From positions 1 to 64,000 of the forward strand of contig CAMCZZ010000002.1 of assembly GCA_945888375.1 (NCBI GenBank): a stretch of DNA of 64,000 nt, given 5' to 3'. Shown one piece after another: positions 8,301 to 16,948 of this stretch. The notes under the pieces are model-generated. The model made no database searches. It was not told the origin of the DNA and worked only from the letters and a program-made list of their open reading frames with translations. The stretch is from Akkermansia muciniphila. Lineage in GTDB: Bacteria > Verrucomicrobiota > Verrucomicrobiia > Opitutales > Opitutaceae. Made by a program: the position numbers and the translations under genes. Numbering within the stretch: the first letter of the stretch is position 1; each line of letters begins with the position of its first letter.

Positions 8301-9892
8301 GGCGGATTGGTGACCTGCGCAAAGAGTTGCTTAAAATAGGTATACAGCAGGCGCGGGCGGCGGGAGAGGACGGCCAGCGGAGTGTCGTCGCCCATGGAGC
8401 CGGTGGGCTCGGCGCCCTCGGCCAGGGGGGTGAGCACGAGCTCGAGCTCGTCGGTTTCGTAGCCGAAGGCGAGCTGGCCGGGGAGCAGGACTTCGGGGGC
8501 GTCCACGGCGGGCGCGGGGGCGGGACCGGCGAGGGCGGAGAGGTTGACGAGGTGATTGTCGCACCACTCGCGGAAATGCGGAGACGAGGCGATGGCGGCC
8601 TTCACCTCGGCGTCGCGGAGGAATTTTTTGGTGGCGAAATCGATCGCGATCATACGACCGGGCCCGAGGCGGCCGGACTCGATGACCTTGCCGGGGAAAT
8701 CGTGCACGAGGCCGGCTTCGGAAGCCAGGATGACGTAGCCGTCGTCAAAAATCTTGTAGCGGGCGGGCCGGAGGCCGTTCCGGTCGAGGGAGGCGCCGAC
8801 GACTTTGCCGTCGGTAAAAACCATGGCGGCGGGGCCATCCCACGGCTCGATGACCGCGGAGTGATAACGGTAGAAAGCGCGGGTCTCGGGCGCGAGGGTC
8901 TTGTCCTTCTCCCAGGCCGGGGGCATCATCATCATGCAGGCGTGCAGGGGGCTGCGGCCGCCGAGGGTGAGGAGCTGGAGGGCGTTGTCGAACGAGGCGG
9001 AATCGGAACCGGAGGGCTGGACGAGGGGCTTGAGGTCGTCGAAGCGATCACCCCAGACGCCGTGCGCGGTGGAGTTTTCGCGGGCGTGCATGAGGTTGCG
9101 GTTGCCGCGGATGGTATTGATCTCGCCGTTGTGGGCCAGCATCCGGAAAGGATGGGCCAAGTGCCAAGTGGGGAAGGTGTTCGTCGAGTAGCGCTGGTGG
9201 AAAAGCGCGAACGCGGTGGTGAAGAGCGGGGACTTCAGATCGGGGTAGTATTTCTTGATCTGCGCCGGCGTCAGCAGGCCCTTGTAAACGATGGTGCGGG
9301 CGGAGAAGGAGCAGATGTAGAAACCGGAAATCTTGGCTTCGAGAACCTCTTTTTCGGCGGAGTTTTGCACGAGGAACAGCTTTCGCTCGAACTCGTCGTC
9401 TGACGTGTCGTCCTTGCGGGCCACGAGAGCCTGGACGATGGCCGGCTGGGTCTCGATGGCCTTGCGGCCGAGGCAGGAGGAATCGGTCGGAACTTCGCGC
9501 CAGCCGAGGAAGGAGAGGCCCTCGGCCTTCACGGCGGCCTCGACGATCTTTTTGCAGTGGGCCTGGGCGTAGTCGTCCTCCGAGGGGAGGAAAATCATGC
9601 CGACGCCGAGATCGGAGTCTTGGAAGAGGGGTTGCTCGATGGACTCGAGGTAGTCCTTGAAGAACTCAATCGGCAGCTGGGTAAGCACGCCGGCGCCGTC
9701 GCCGGTGACGGCGTCGGCGTCGATCGCCCCGCGATGGGCGAGGGCCTTCAGGGCGCTCAGGGCCCGGTTGAGGACGTCGTAAGAGCGCTCGCCGGTGAGT
9801 TTAGCGATGAAGCCGACGCCGCAGGCGTCATGTTCCTGGTCAGAGGAATACAGCGGGGACGGGATGATGGCGGGCGTGGACGTGGCGGGCAT
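5318..9892 (-). CDS. gltB: Glutamate synthase, large subunit
   Basis: The 1524-residue product has the full GltB architecture. A short propeptide precedes the nucleophile Cys in [10 protein letters not shown], followed by the class II glutaminase domain ([18 protein letters not shown], then [11 protein letters not shown]). Next come the central domain, the FMN-binding synthase domain ([20 protein letters not shown], then [14 protein letters not shown]), the 3Fe-4S cysteines in [19 protein letters not shown], and the C-terminal GXGXG beta-helix. It transfers glutamine amide nitrogen to 2-oxoglutarate. The small subunit gene gltD is not adjacent, so it must lie elsewhere or the enzyme uses another electron donor. 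Confidence 0.96.
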   Translation of the reverse strand: [1524 protein letters not shown]

Positions 9893-9946
9893 GGGAAAAG
9901 GCGTGGTGCGGAGAGCCGGAAAGGGAAGCAGGAAGGCGGGAAGGCG

Positions 9947-9985
9947 AAAAAAAAGCCGGCTGCGCGGGGTATCGCGAGAGCCGGC
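9947..9985 (-). terminator. Terminator of the glutaredoxin-like gene
   Basis: On the minus strand GCCGGCTCTCGCG and GCGCAGCCGGC form a stem and are followed by eight T. It separates the glutaredoxin-like gene from gltB. Confidence 0.75.
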
Positions 9986-10017
9986 CCGGGTCGGGAGGGG
10001 TTGGAGCTCGCAGGGAT

Positions 10018-10353
10018 TTAGAAGAAGCGGATGGTTTTGGCGGCCATCTTGGCGTGTTCCTCGTCCGAGCAGGCCGCGTTGGTCGGCGCGTCGGCGGGTT
10101 TATCGGTCGGTTTTATCAGGTCGTTGGCGAGCAGGTAGTTTTCCACCTCTTCGCCGGAGATGTCGGCCAGCATGACGCCGTCGATCTCGACGCAGGGGGA
10201 GAGGGGCTGACCGGATTTGGCCACCATCTCGGCGTAGTTCGCGCGGTTATTGATGATATCGATGTCTTCGAAGGCCAGGCCGTGTTTGCGCATGATGGCG
10301 CGCACGCCGTTGGACCAGCCGCAGGAGGGTTTGAGATAGGCTTTGATATGCAT
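10018..10353 (-). CDS. Glutaredoxin-like protein
   Basis: A 111-residue product from the ATG at 10353 (MHIKAYLKPSCGWSNGV). The thioredoxin-fold start with a CGWS motif places a single active-site Cys, like a monothiol-type glutaredoxin. The cis-Pro region (LSPCVEIDGVMLADISGEEVENYL) is typical of glutaredoxins. A second Cys precedes the substrate-binding strand (SPCVEI), and there is a C-terminal extension of about 25 residues with another Cys. Frames extending six residues upstream are possible. The likely role is thiol redox or Fe-S handling; the partner is unknown. Confidence 0.8.
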   Translation of the reverse strand: MHIKAYLKPSCGWSNGVRAIMRKHGLAFEDIDIINNRANYAEMVAKSGQPLSPCVEIDGVMLADISGEEVENYLLANDLIKPTDKPADAPTNAACSDEEHAKMAAKTIRFF

Positions 10354-10514
10354 GACGGACACCGGATTCAAAATACGAAGCTACGCAAGGTAGGGAACGG
10401 GGGCGGACGCATGAAAGAAAATTTCACGTTCCGGTAGCAAAAAGTGCGCCCGCAACGGCCCGGCAGGCTAAAACCGGCGCGGGAGGCGGTGGGGCGAGCG
10501 CCGGGGGCGGCGGC

Positions 10515-10829
10515 TTACTGCGGCAATTGGGCGCGCAGTTGTTGCTGGGAAGCATAGGCTTTCAAGGCGCTGCGGAAGTTGGCGCTGCGGGCCTCGCCGG
10601 GGGCGGCGGCCAGATGGGCCTCGGCTTTTTTCAGGTTCGCATCGAAAGCGGTCCAATCCCGGGAGCCGGCGGCTTTCAACTGGTCGGAGAGCAGGGTCGT
10701 GAGGTGTTGCTGCGCCTCCGCTTCCCAAGTGGCGGAGGGGCCGCTGGCGGGCGGGGTCTGGTGGACAAAGAGGAGATAACCGCCGCCGATGAGGAGGACG
10801 GTGAAGAACAGGGTAAGGAAGAGTTTCAT
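10515..10829 (-). CDS. Small membrane-anchored hypothetical protein
   Basis: A 104-residue product from the ATG at 10829. Residues 1-21 form a hydrophobic helix (MKLFLTLFFTVLLIGGGYLLF) that is a signal anchor or signal peptide. The rest is an Ala/Gln-rich, probably helical domain (WEAEAQQHLTTLLSDQLKAAG). It starts 13 bp after the uvrC stop codon on the same strand, so it is probably co-transcribed with uvrC. No family was recognised and nothing in the sequence ties it to DNA repair. Confidence 0.65.
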   Translation of the reverse strand: MKLFLTLFFTVLLIGGGYLLFVHQTPPASGPSATWEAEAQQHLTTLLSDQLKAAGSRDWTAFDANLKKAEAHLAAAPGEARSANFRSALKAYASQQQLRAQLPQ

Positions 10830-10842
10830 GGGCGGGCGGGGT

Positions 10843-12363
10843 TCAGGGCGTGGACTCGTCCACCTCGCGGGCCTCGCCGGCGTGGTGGAGAAAGTGGTGG
10901 AGCTCGGCGGCGAGTTTACCGCCGAAGCCATCGACCTCGGCAAGCTGGGCGGCGCTGGCGCGGCGCAGGCGGTCGATGTCGCCGAAGCGTTCGAGGAGGG
11001 CGGCGCGGCGCACGGGGCCGAGGCCGGGGAAATCATCGAGCACGCTTTCGCGGATTTTTTGGGAGCGCAGGTCGGCGTTGTAGGTGTTGGCGAAGCGGTG
11101 GGCCTCGTCGCGCAGGCGTTGGAGCAGATGGAGGGCGGGGGAGTTGAGCGGCAGGTTGAGCGGGGGACGGGCGTCGGGGAAGATGATCGTCTCGTGTTTT
11201 TTGGCGAGGCCGATGAGCGCCGGCGGAGTGAGGTCGAGGGCGAGGAAGGCCTTCAGGGCGGCGCCGATCTGGCCGCGGCCGCCATCGATCACGACGAGGT
11301 CGGGGAAGGGCCGACCCTCCTCGGCCAGACGTCGATACCGGCGGCCGACGACCTCCTCCATGGCGCGGAAGTCGTCGTTGCCGATGAAGCTTTTGATCTG
11401 GAAACGGCGGTAACTGGGTTTGTCGGGCCGACCCTCGGAAAAACGCACCATCGAGGCGACGCAATAGGTGCCGCTGATGTGGGAGATATCGAAGCACTCT
11501 AGAATACGCGGGGCGGGGTCGAGCCCGAGGGCGCGGCCGAGCTGGGTGATCGCTTCCTCGTCGGTGATGATAACCGGTCGGTCGCGCTCAAACTTGCGCG
11601 TTTTCTGAAGGGTTTTTTCGAGGGCAAAAACTATGTCGCGCAGCTCGGCCGCCTGCTCGAAATGCTGCTGGGCGGCGGCGGCGGCCATTTCGACCCGGAG
11701 GGTCTCGAGCCATTCGCGGGACTTGCCCTCGAGAAAATCACAGGCGGCCTCCACGCGTTCGCGGTAGGCCTCGGGGGCGACGATGTTTTCAGCCGAGTAA
11801 AGCTCCTCGCGCACATCGTCGTAGAGTTGCCAGCGCCCGTCAGGCAAGCGCTGCGGGGTGGCGTCGCCCAGCAGGATGCCGAACTGCCGCCGCATCTGGG
11901 CGAGGGTTTTGCGAAGCAGGCCAGAGTGGGCGAAGGGGCCGAAGTAGCGGGAGCGGTCCTCCTTGCGCAGGCGGGTGAGGCGGAAGCGCGGGAGGGTTTC
12001 ACCGAGATCGACGCGCACCAGCAGGAAGCGTTTATCGTCAATAAAGTCGGTGTTGTAGCGGGGCTTCCACTGCTTGATCAGCTTGCCCTCCAGCAGCAGG
12101 GCCTCGGGTTCAGATTTCACCTCGATGGTGTCAAAATCGTGGATCAGGGCGATGAGGGCGCGGATCTTCGGGTGGACCGTCATGGCCCGCGAGGGAGTGA
12201 AGTAGGAGGATACCCGTTTTTTCAGGGCCTTGGCCTTGCCGACGTAGAGAATGCGGCCGAGGCGGTCCTTCATCAGGTAGACGCCGGGTTTGTCGGGCAG
12301 ACGGCGCACCTTTTCCTTCAGGTTCGCGGGGGCGGCGGTGTCGTCGGGGTCAGGCGCTGGCAT
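10843..12363 (-). CDS. uvrC: Excinuclease ABC subunit C (short form)
   Basis: Nucleotide-excision-repair nuclease that makes both incisions. Residues about 22-100 form the GIY-YIG domain (DKPGVYLMKDRLGRILYVGKAKALKKR) for the 3' cut, about 220-255 the UVR motif that contacts UvrB, and from about 288 the RNase-H-like domain (ECFDISHISG, then VIDGGRGQIGAAL) for the 5' cut. Tandem helix-hairpin-helix motifs follow (DDFPGLGPVRRAALLERFGD). At 506 residues it is about 100 shorter than E. coli UvrC. The missing part is the segment between the UVR motif and the RNase-H-like domain. All recognisable catalytic parts remain. Confidence 0.93.
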   Translation of the reverse strand: MPAPDPDDTAAPANLKEKVRRLPDKPGVYLMKDRLGRILYVGKAKALKKRVSSYFTPSRAMTVHPKIRALIALIHDFDTIEVKSEPEALLLEGKLIKQWKPRYNTDFIDDKRFLLVRVDLGETLPRFRLTRLRKEDRSRYFGPFAHSGLLRKTLAQMRRQFGILLGDATPQRLPDGRWQLYDDVREELYSAENIVAPEAYRERVEAACDFLEGKSREWLETLRVEMAAAAAQQHFEQAAELRDIVFALEKTLQKTRKFERDRPVIITDEEAITQLGRALGLDPAPRILECFDISHISGTYCVASMVRFSEGRPDKPSYRRFQIKSFIGNDDFRAMEEVVGRRYRRLAEEGRPFPDLVVIDGGRGQIGAALKAFLALDLTPPALIGLAKKHETIIFPDARPPLNLPLNSPALHLLQRLRDEAHRFANTYNADLRSQKIRESVLDDFPGLGPVRRAALLERFGDIDRLRRASAAQLAEVDGFGGKLAAELHHFLHHAGEAREVDESTP

Positions 12364-12401
12364 TTTAGCAAAGAGTAGCCAAGGTGGAGCTTTCGCAACG
12401 C

Positions 12402-13766
12402 ATGGTTTCCAAGCCCCCCTTCCCCTCCGGCCCCGCCCCGGCCTCCAATGTCGCCGCCATCCGCTACGAGTTGATCACACTCGGTGACGAGCTGCTCCTC
12501 GGCCTAACGGCCAACAGCCACTTAACCTTCATCGGGGCCGCCTTGGGCCGGCGCGGCGCGAGCCTGACCAGAAATGTCACCATCACCGACGAGGCCGGCG
12601 CCATCGCCGACCAGTTCCGCGAGAGCTGGGCGCGCAGCGACGTGGTCATCACCACCGGAGGGCTGGGCCCGACCTGCGACGACCGCACCCGTGAGGTCAT
12701 CGCCGGCGTGCTGGGCCAGGACCTGGTCTTCGAACCCGCCGTGCTGGCGGATATCGAGGCGCGTTTCGCCCGGCTCGGACGCAAGATGACCGACAACAAC
12801 CGGAAGCAGGCCTACCGTTTTTCCCGCGGCGAGCTCCTGCCCAACGCGAATGGCACCGCACCCGGCCTGTGGGTCGAGCAGGACGGCAAACTGCTCGTGA
12901 TGCTGCCCGGCCCGCCCAACGAACTGCACCCGATGTTCAACGAGCAGGTCCTGCCTCGCCTAGCCGAGCGCGGCCTGGTGGCGCGACGCGAAGCCTACGT
13001 CCAGATCCGCACCGCCGGTATCGGCGAGAGCGCGTTGGAAATGCGGCTGCAACCCCTGCTCGCTCCGCACGGAGCGGCTCTGAACATCGCCTTCTGTGCT
13101 CATCAGGGCCAGGTGGATGTGCGCCTCAGCTCGCCAGACGGCACCCGCGATGAGACCGCGTTGGAGGGCATCGCGCGGGAGTGCGCGGCGCTGCTGGGCG
13201 ATGACTTCGTCTGCTACGGACACGACTCGCTGGCCAAGGTCTGCGCCGACCTCTTGCGGTCGGGTGAACACACCCTCGCGGTGGCCGAGACCGCGACCGG
13301 CGGATTGCTGGCAAACGGTTTCACCGACATCGTCGGTGCTTCGAAGTTTTTTGCCGGCGGGTGCGTCTGCTACTCGAACGAATCGAAGATGCAGCTGCTC
13401 GACGTGCCCGAGGATCTGCTGCTCCAGCACGGCGCAGTCTCGGCCGAGAACGCCGTGGCGATGGCCGCCGGCGTGGCCGAACGCTTGGGCGCTGACTACG
13501 GCCTGGCGGTGACGGGCTTCGCCGGCCCCTGCGGCGGCACCCGGGAAAACCCGGTCGGCACAATCTACCTCGCCCTCTATACTCCCGGCGGGGTTTGGTC
13601 GCGGCGCCTGAGCCAGTCCGGGCCTCGTGGCGCGGTGAAGCTACGCGCGGTCAACGGCGCGCTCGACTGGCTGCGCCGCGAGTTGGTGCGTGGCAAACGC
13701 GGCGACTCCCGGCCGCCCTGCTTCGGGGGCGACACCGCCCCGGGCCCGGGAGCCCCCGGCGGTTAA
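12402..13766 (+). CDS. cinA: CinA-like protein / NMN deamidase
   Basis: About 454 residues from the ATG at 12402; a GTG at 12384 is possible. The N-terminal half is a molybdopterin-binding-like COG1058 domain (YELITLGDELLLGLTANSH, then VITTGGLGPTCDD, then LPGPPNELHPMF). The C-terminal half is a PncC-type amidohydrolase domain (AVAETATGGLLANGFTDIVGASKFF, then GLAVTGFAGPCGGTRENPVGTIYLAL) that deamidates nicotinamide mononucleotide in NAD salvage. Two-domain CinA proteins may also have ADP-ribose pyrophosphatase activity. It is transcribed divergently from uvrC. Confidence 0.92.
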   Translation: MVSKPPFPSGPAPASNVAAIRYELITLGDELLLGLTANSHLTFIGAALGRRGASLTRNVTITDEAGAIADQFRESWARSDVVITTGGLGPTCDDRTREVIAGVLGQDLVFEPAVLADIEARFARLGRKMTDNNRKQAYRFSRGELLPNANGTAPGLWVEQDGKLLVMLPGPPNELHPMFNEQVLPRLAERGLVARREAYVQIRTAGIGESALEMRLQPLLAPHGAALNIAFCAHQGQVDVRLSSPDGTRDETALEGIARECAALLGDDFVCYGHDSLAKVCADLLRSGEHTLAVAETATGGLLANGFTDIVGASKFFAGGCVCYSNESKMQLLDVPEDLLLQHGAVSAENAVAMAAGVAERLGADYGLAVTGFAGPCGGTRENPVGTIYLALYTPGGVWSRRLSQSGPRGAVKLRAVNGALDWLRRELVRGKRGDSRPPCFGGDTAPGPGAPGG

Positions 13767-13846
13767 ATCCACCGGCCAGCGGGTGTTTCCTGCTGGTGCG
13801 GAGGGTTTTTACTTTATCCGCAAAAAACCAGTAACGAACCTACGGC

Positions 13847-14698
13847 ATGATAACTCCGGTCACCGCCCAGCAGATACTCGCCGCGGCTCAAAAACTGCCG
13901 GCCATGGGGCGGGCCTTTCGCGCCTTGGAGGCCGCGCTAAATAATCCCGAAGCCACCCTCTCGTCGGTTATGGACTCCGTGCGCCTCGACCCCGCCCTGG
14001 CCGCCCGGTTGATGCGCAGCGCCAACAGCGTGGTCTTCCAACGAGGGGAGCCCTGCCGCAGTCTGGACGAGGCCATCGGCCGCCTCGGGCTGCGCGAAGT
14101 CGAGCGGCTGACCGGCGCGTTTGTGGCCCAGCGGATGTTCTCCGATGGCCTGCCCCTTTACCAAATCGACGGCGATACGCTCACCGTAAACACCATCGCG
14201 ACAGCGCTCGCCGCCGAAAATATCGCCATGCAAGCAGGCACCGACCCGCGCCAGGCCTACACCCTGGGGGTGCTGCACTCAGTCGGCCGGTTGCTGGCCC
14301 AGCGCCTCGCGATTGATCTCTCGCTGCCCGACATCACGAAAGAAAAACTCGATGCCAGCGCCGCGCAGACCTGGGAAATCAGGCACTTCGGAGCCACCGC
14401 CGAACAGCTCGGGGGGCGCATGCTTCGCCTCTGGGAATTTCCCGTCGAGCAAGAAGCCGCCCTCCGCCACGTGGTGACGCCCGAGGCACAACCGGCGTTG
14501 TCCCGCGAATGCGCCGGCCTGCATCTCGCATGCTGGACGGCGGAAGCCCTCGGGAAAGGCCTGCCCTTCGAGCAGGGGCGCTGGCGCATCGAGGAAACGA
14601 TCCTCAAGCAAGCCGGGCTAAAGGAAAGCGCGGCCCGCGATACCGTGCTCAATACCCGCGAGATGCTGAACCGGACACTGCAGGTCATCCGGGCCTGA
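13847..14698 (+). CDS. HDOD domain signalling protein
   Basis: The 283-residue product is almost entirely one HDOD domain, an HD-like fold usually lacking phosphohydrolase metal ligands. Visible features are QILAAAQKLPAMGRAFRALE at the start, IRLDP-like VRLDPALAARLMRSANS, and SLDEAIGRLGLREVERL near residue 75. A later stretch, AYTLGVLHSVGRLL, sits where true HD phosphohydrolases would carry their metal site. HDOD proteins take part in regulatory signalling, but the partner cannot be told here. It follows cinA by 80 bp. Confidence 0.85.
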   Translation: MITPVTAQQILAAAQKLPAMGRAFRALEAALNNPEATLSSVMDSVRLDPALAARLMRSANSVVFQRGEPCRSLDEAIGRLGLREVERLTGAFVAQRMFSDGLPLYQIDGDTLTVNTIATALAAENIAMQAGTDPRQAYTLGVLHSVGRLLAQRLAIDLSLPDITKEKLDASAAQTWEIRHFGATAEQLGGRMLRLWEFPVEQEAALRHVVTPEAQPALSRECAGLHLACWTAEALGKGLPFEQGRWRIEETILKQAGLKESAARDTVLNTREMLNRTLQVIRA

Positions 14699-14934
14699 AC
14701 CGGCACCCTTCCGCTGGAGGGCAGAGCAGCCGGGCGAGGGGGCGAGCCGCTTTCGGCGCGGACCGAGTGCAGCCCGGAGCCGTAGGTGGAGGGTGTGTCC
14801 GCCGGGCAAACACTATCCGGTGGCCATTTCGAGCCGAGGGCTCCACCGAAAGGGGCCGCCAAGCCGCCTCGACGCGACCCGGCCAACTGCATGATCCCGG
14901 CCGAGCGCCGCTCCGCCGAGGGCGCGCGCCGGCG

Positions 14935-15849
14935 TCAGGCCATCAGGTTGCGCAAGGCCTGGAGATATTTCTCGCGCGTGCGAGCGATGACGTCGGCGGG
15001 CAACGCGGGCGCGGGCGGGCGCTGGTCCCAGCTGAGAGCGAGCAGGTGGTCTCGCACGAACTGCTTGTCGTAGCTCGGGGGCGAGCAGTCGGGCCGGTAG
15101 CCGGCGGCCGGCCAGTAACGCGAGGAATCAGGGGTCAACACCTCGTCGATCAACACCAGCCGGCCCTCGGCATCCGTGCCGAACTCAAACTTGGTATCGG
15201 CCAGGATCATGCCCGCACCTGCCGCGGTGTCATGGCCCAGGGCATAAAGGGCGAGACTGGTCGCCTTGACCCGAGCATACACCGCCGCGCCGACGATGGC
15301 CTCGCCGCGGGCGTCGTCGATCGGCTCGTCGTGCTGGCCCTTGGGCGCTTTGGTCGTGGGGGTAAAAAGCGGCGCGGGCAGGCGGTCCGCCTGGCGCAGG
15401 TCATCGGGCAGGCGATGGCCGCAGACCTCGCCGTTTTTTTGATACGAAGCCCAGCCGCTGCCGACAAGATAGCCGCGCACCACGCACTCGATGGCCAGGG
15501 GCCGAAGCTTGCGCACGATCATGCTGCGCAGGCGCAAGTCGGGGTCGGTGATGCCGCGCCGGGCAAATTCGCCCGCCTGGTCGGGCAGAAGGTGATTCTC
15601 GATTACCCCGGAAGTGCGGGCAAACCACCACAGGCTGAGCTGGGTGAGGAGGATGCCCTTGCCTGGGATGCCGTCGGGCAGGATGACGTCGAAAGCCGAG
15701 AGCCGGTCCGTCGCGACCAACAAAAGGGCATCACCGAGGTCGAAAATCTCGCGGACCTTGCCCGAGGCCACGCGAAGGAAGGGCAGACCGTCGATGGAGG
15801 TCCGGGCTTGGTTCGGCAGGGCGGCGGCGATCTGGTCGGCGGTCAACAT
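14935..15849 (-). CDS. purC: SAICAR synthase
   Basis: The 304-residue enzyme of purine synthesis that joins aspartate to CAIR using ATP. The opening SGKVREIFDLGDALLLVATDRLSAFD contains the ATP-binding GKVR loop and the DRLSAFD signature. Family motifs continue with IECVVRGYLVGSGWASYQ and IDEVLTPDSSRYWP, the latter near the C-terminus. The length fits the longer SAICAR synthase class rather than the roughly 240-residue E. coli form. It is monocistronic as far as can be seen; the 236 bp to the HDOD gene hold no recognised feature. Confidence 0.95.
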   Translation of the reverse strand: MLTADQIAAALPNQARTSIDGLPFLRVASGKVREIFDLGDALLLVATDRLSAFDVILPDGIPGKGILLTQLSLWWFARTSGVIENHLLPDQAGEFARRGITDPDLRLRSMIVRKLRPLAIECVVRGYLVGSGWASYQKNGEVCGHRLPDDLRQADRLPAPLFTPTTKAPKGQHDEPIDDARGEAIVGAAVYARVKATSLALYALGHDTAAGAGMILADTKFEFGTDAEGRLVLIDEVLTPDSSRYWPAAGYRPDCSPPSYDKQFVRDHLLALSWDQRPPAPALPADVIARTREKYLQALRNLMA

Positions 15850-15937
15850 GTGGACGGATGTTCCCGCCCCCGCTTCGCCGCCGTCGAGCCGAAAGCAGCG
15901 GGGCCTGCCCCACCGCGGCCGTTATGATAAGGTTGCC

Positions 15938-16873
15938 TCACGCCGTCACCAGCGCGATGGCGGCGAGCATCAGGACAGCACCGATTAGGCGGCGGCGAAA
16001 AACACCGGGCGGCAGTTTCCGCTCGCCCGCCGTGCCCAGCCAGCCGCCGAGCAGCCCGACCGCAAGCACGCTCCACAGCCCGCGCGTGCTGTAGAGGATG
16101 TTAGCCGCCGTGGCGCGGCCGTAGTTACCCATGGTCCAAGCCATGCCCGAGGCCTGCACCGCCAGCAAGACCGCTCCGGGCAACAGCCAAGGCCAGGCGG
16201 CGGTGGGCACGGTCCGCAGCGGGGCGTGGAAAAACGGGATCAGACCAAACGAAAGCAGCGCCACCCCGCCAAAGGCGAGCGGCAGAAACCGACCGGGCCC
16301 CCACGCCGGGGTGAAGCGTTGCACCAGCACGTCGACGAGGGCGAAGGCGAGCGCAGCCAGCGCGGCCAGCAGCACGACACGGCGCGGGTGGGGCGCGGCG
16401 TCGGCGGGTTTCACCGGAACGAGGCCGGACGCACCGCGCGGCGACCACTGGAGCAGGATCACGGCGGCGGTCGCCAGAGCCGCCGCGATCCACCAGGCCG
16501 GGCGCACCGCGTCGGTGAGGAGCAACGCACTGGCAGCGGCGACAAAAAGAATCTTCAAGCCCAGCACCGGCGTGGCCAGCGACACGTCCCCCGCGAGGGC
16601 GGCGAAGGTGAAGACCTGGCCGACGAAAAAGAGCGCCGCGAAGAGCAACGGTTGCCATAGACGCGCCGCGTCAACGGGCTGACCGCCGAGGGCCCAGAGC
16701 GGGGCGAAACACAGGCCCATGGCTAGGTTCGAGATAAACGCCGTGCGCCACAGGCCAACGCCATGGGCGGAGGCGCGTTTCACCAACAGAACGGCAACGA
16801 CATAGCCAAAGCCGCTGGCCAGCGGCAGCAAGGTGGCCGCAAGGGGCGCGGGGGCGGAAACGTCGGCGGCCAA
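15938..16873 (-). CDS. EamA-family (DMT superfamily) transporter
   Basis: A 311-residue integral membrane protein with about ten hydrophobic helices in two five-helix halves, as in EamA/DMT permeases. The first half includes FGYVVAVLLVKRASAHGVGLWR and ATPVLGLKILFVAAASALLL, the second half RVVLLAALAALAFALVDVLV and GLWSVLAVGLLGGWLG. The inter-half loop is long and polar (WSPRGASGLVPVKPADAAPHPRR). The substrate cannot be predicted; relatives export metabolites or amino acids. Confidence 0.8.
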   Translation of the reverse strand: MAADVSAPAPLAATLLPLASGFGYVVAVLLVKRASAHGVGLWRTAFISNLAMGLCFAPLWALGGQPVDAARLWQPLLFAALFFVGQVFTFAALAGDVSLATPVLGLKILFVAAASALLLTDAVRPAWWIAAALATAAVILLQWSPRGASGLVPVKPADAAPHPRRVVLLAALAALAFALVDVLVQRFTPAWGPGRFLPLAFGGVALLSFGLIPFFHAPLRTVPTAAWPWLLPGAVLLAVQASGMAWTMGNYGRATAANILYSTRGLWSVLAVGLLGGWLGTAGERKLPPGVFRRRLIGAVLMLAAIALVTA

Positions 16874-16948
16874 GTGGGGTGGAAACGCCCGCGATGACCC
16901 GCCGCTGCTGCCGGTCAGGGCAGTGGCGGCGGGTCACCAGGCGGGAGA

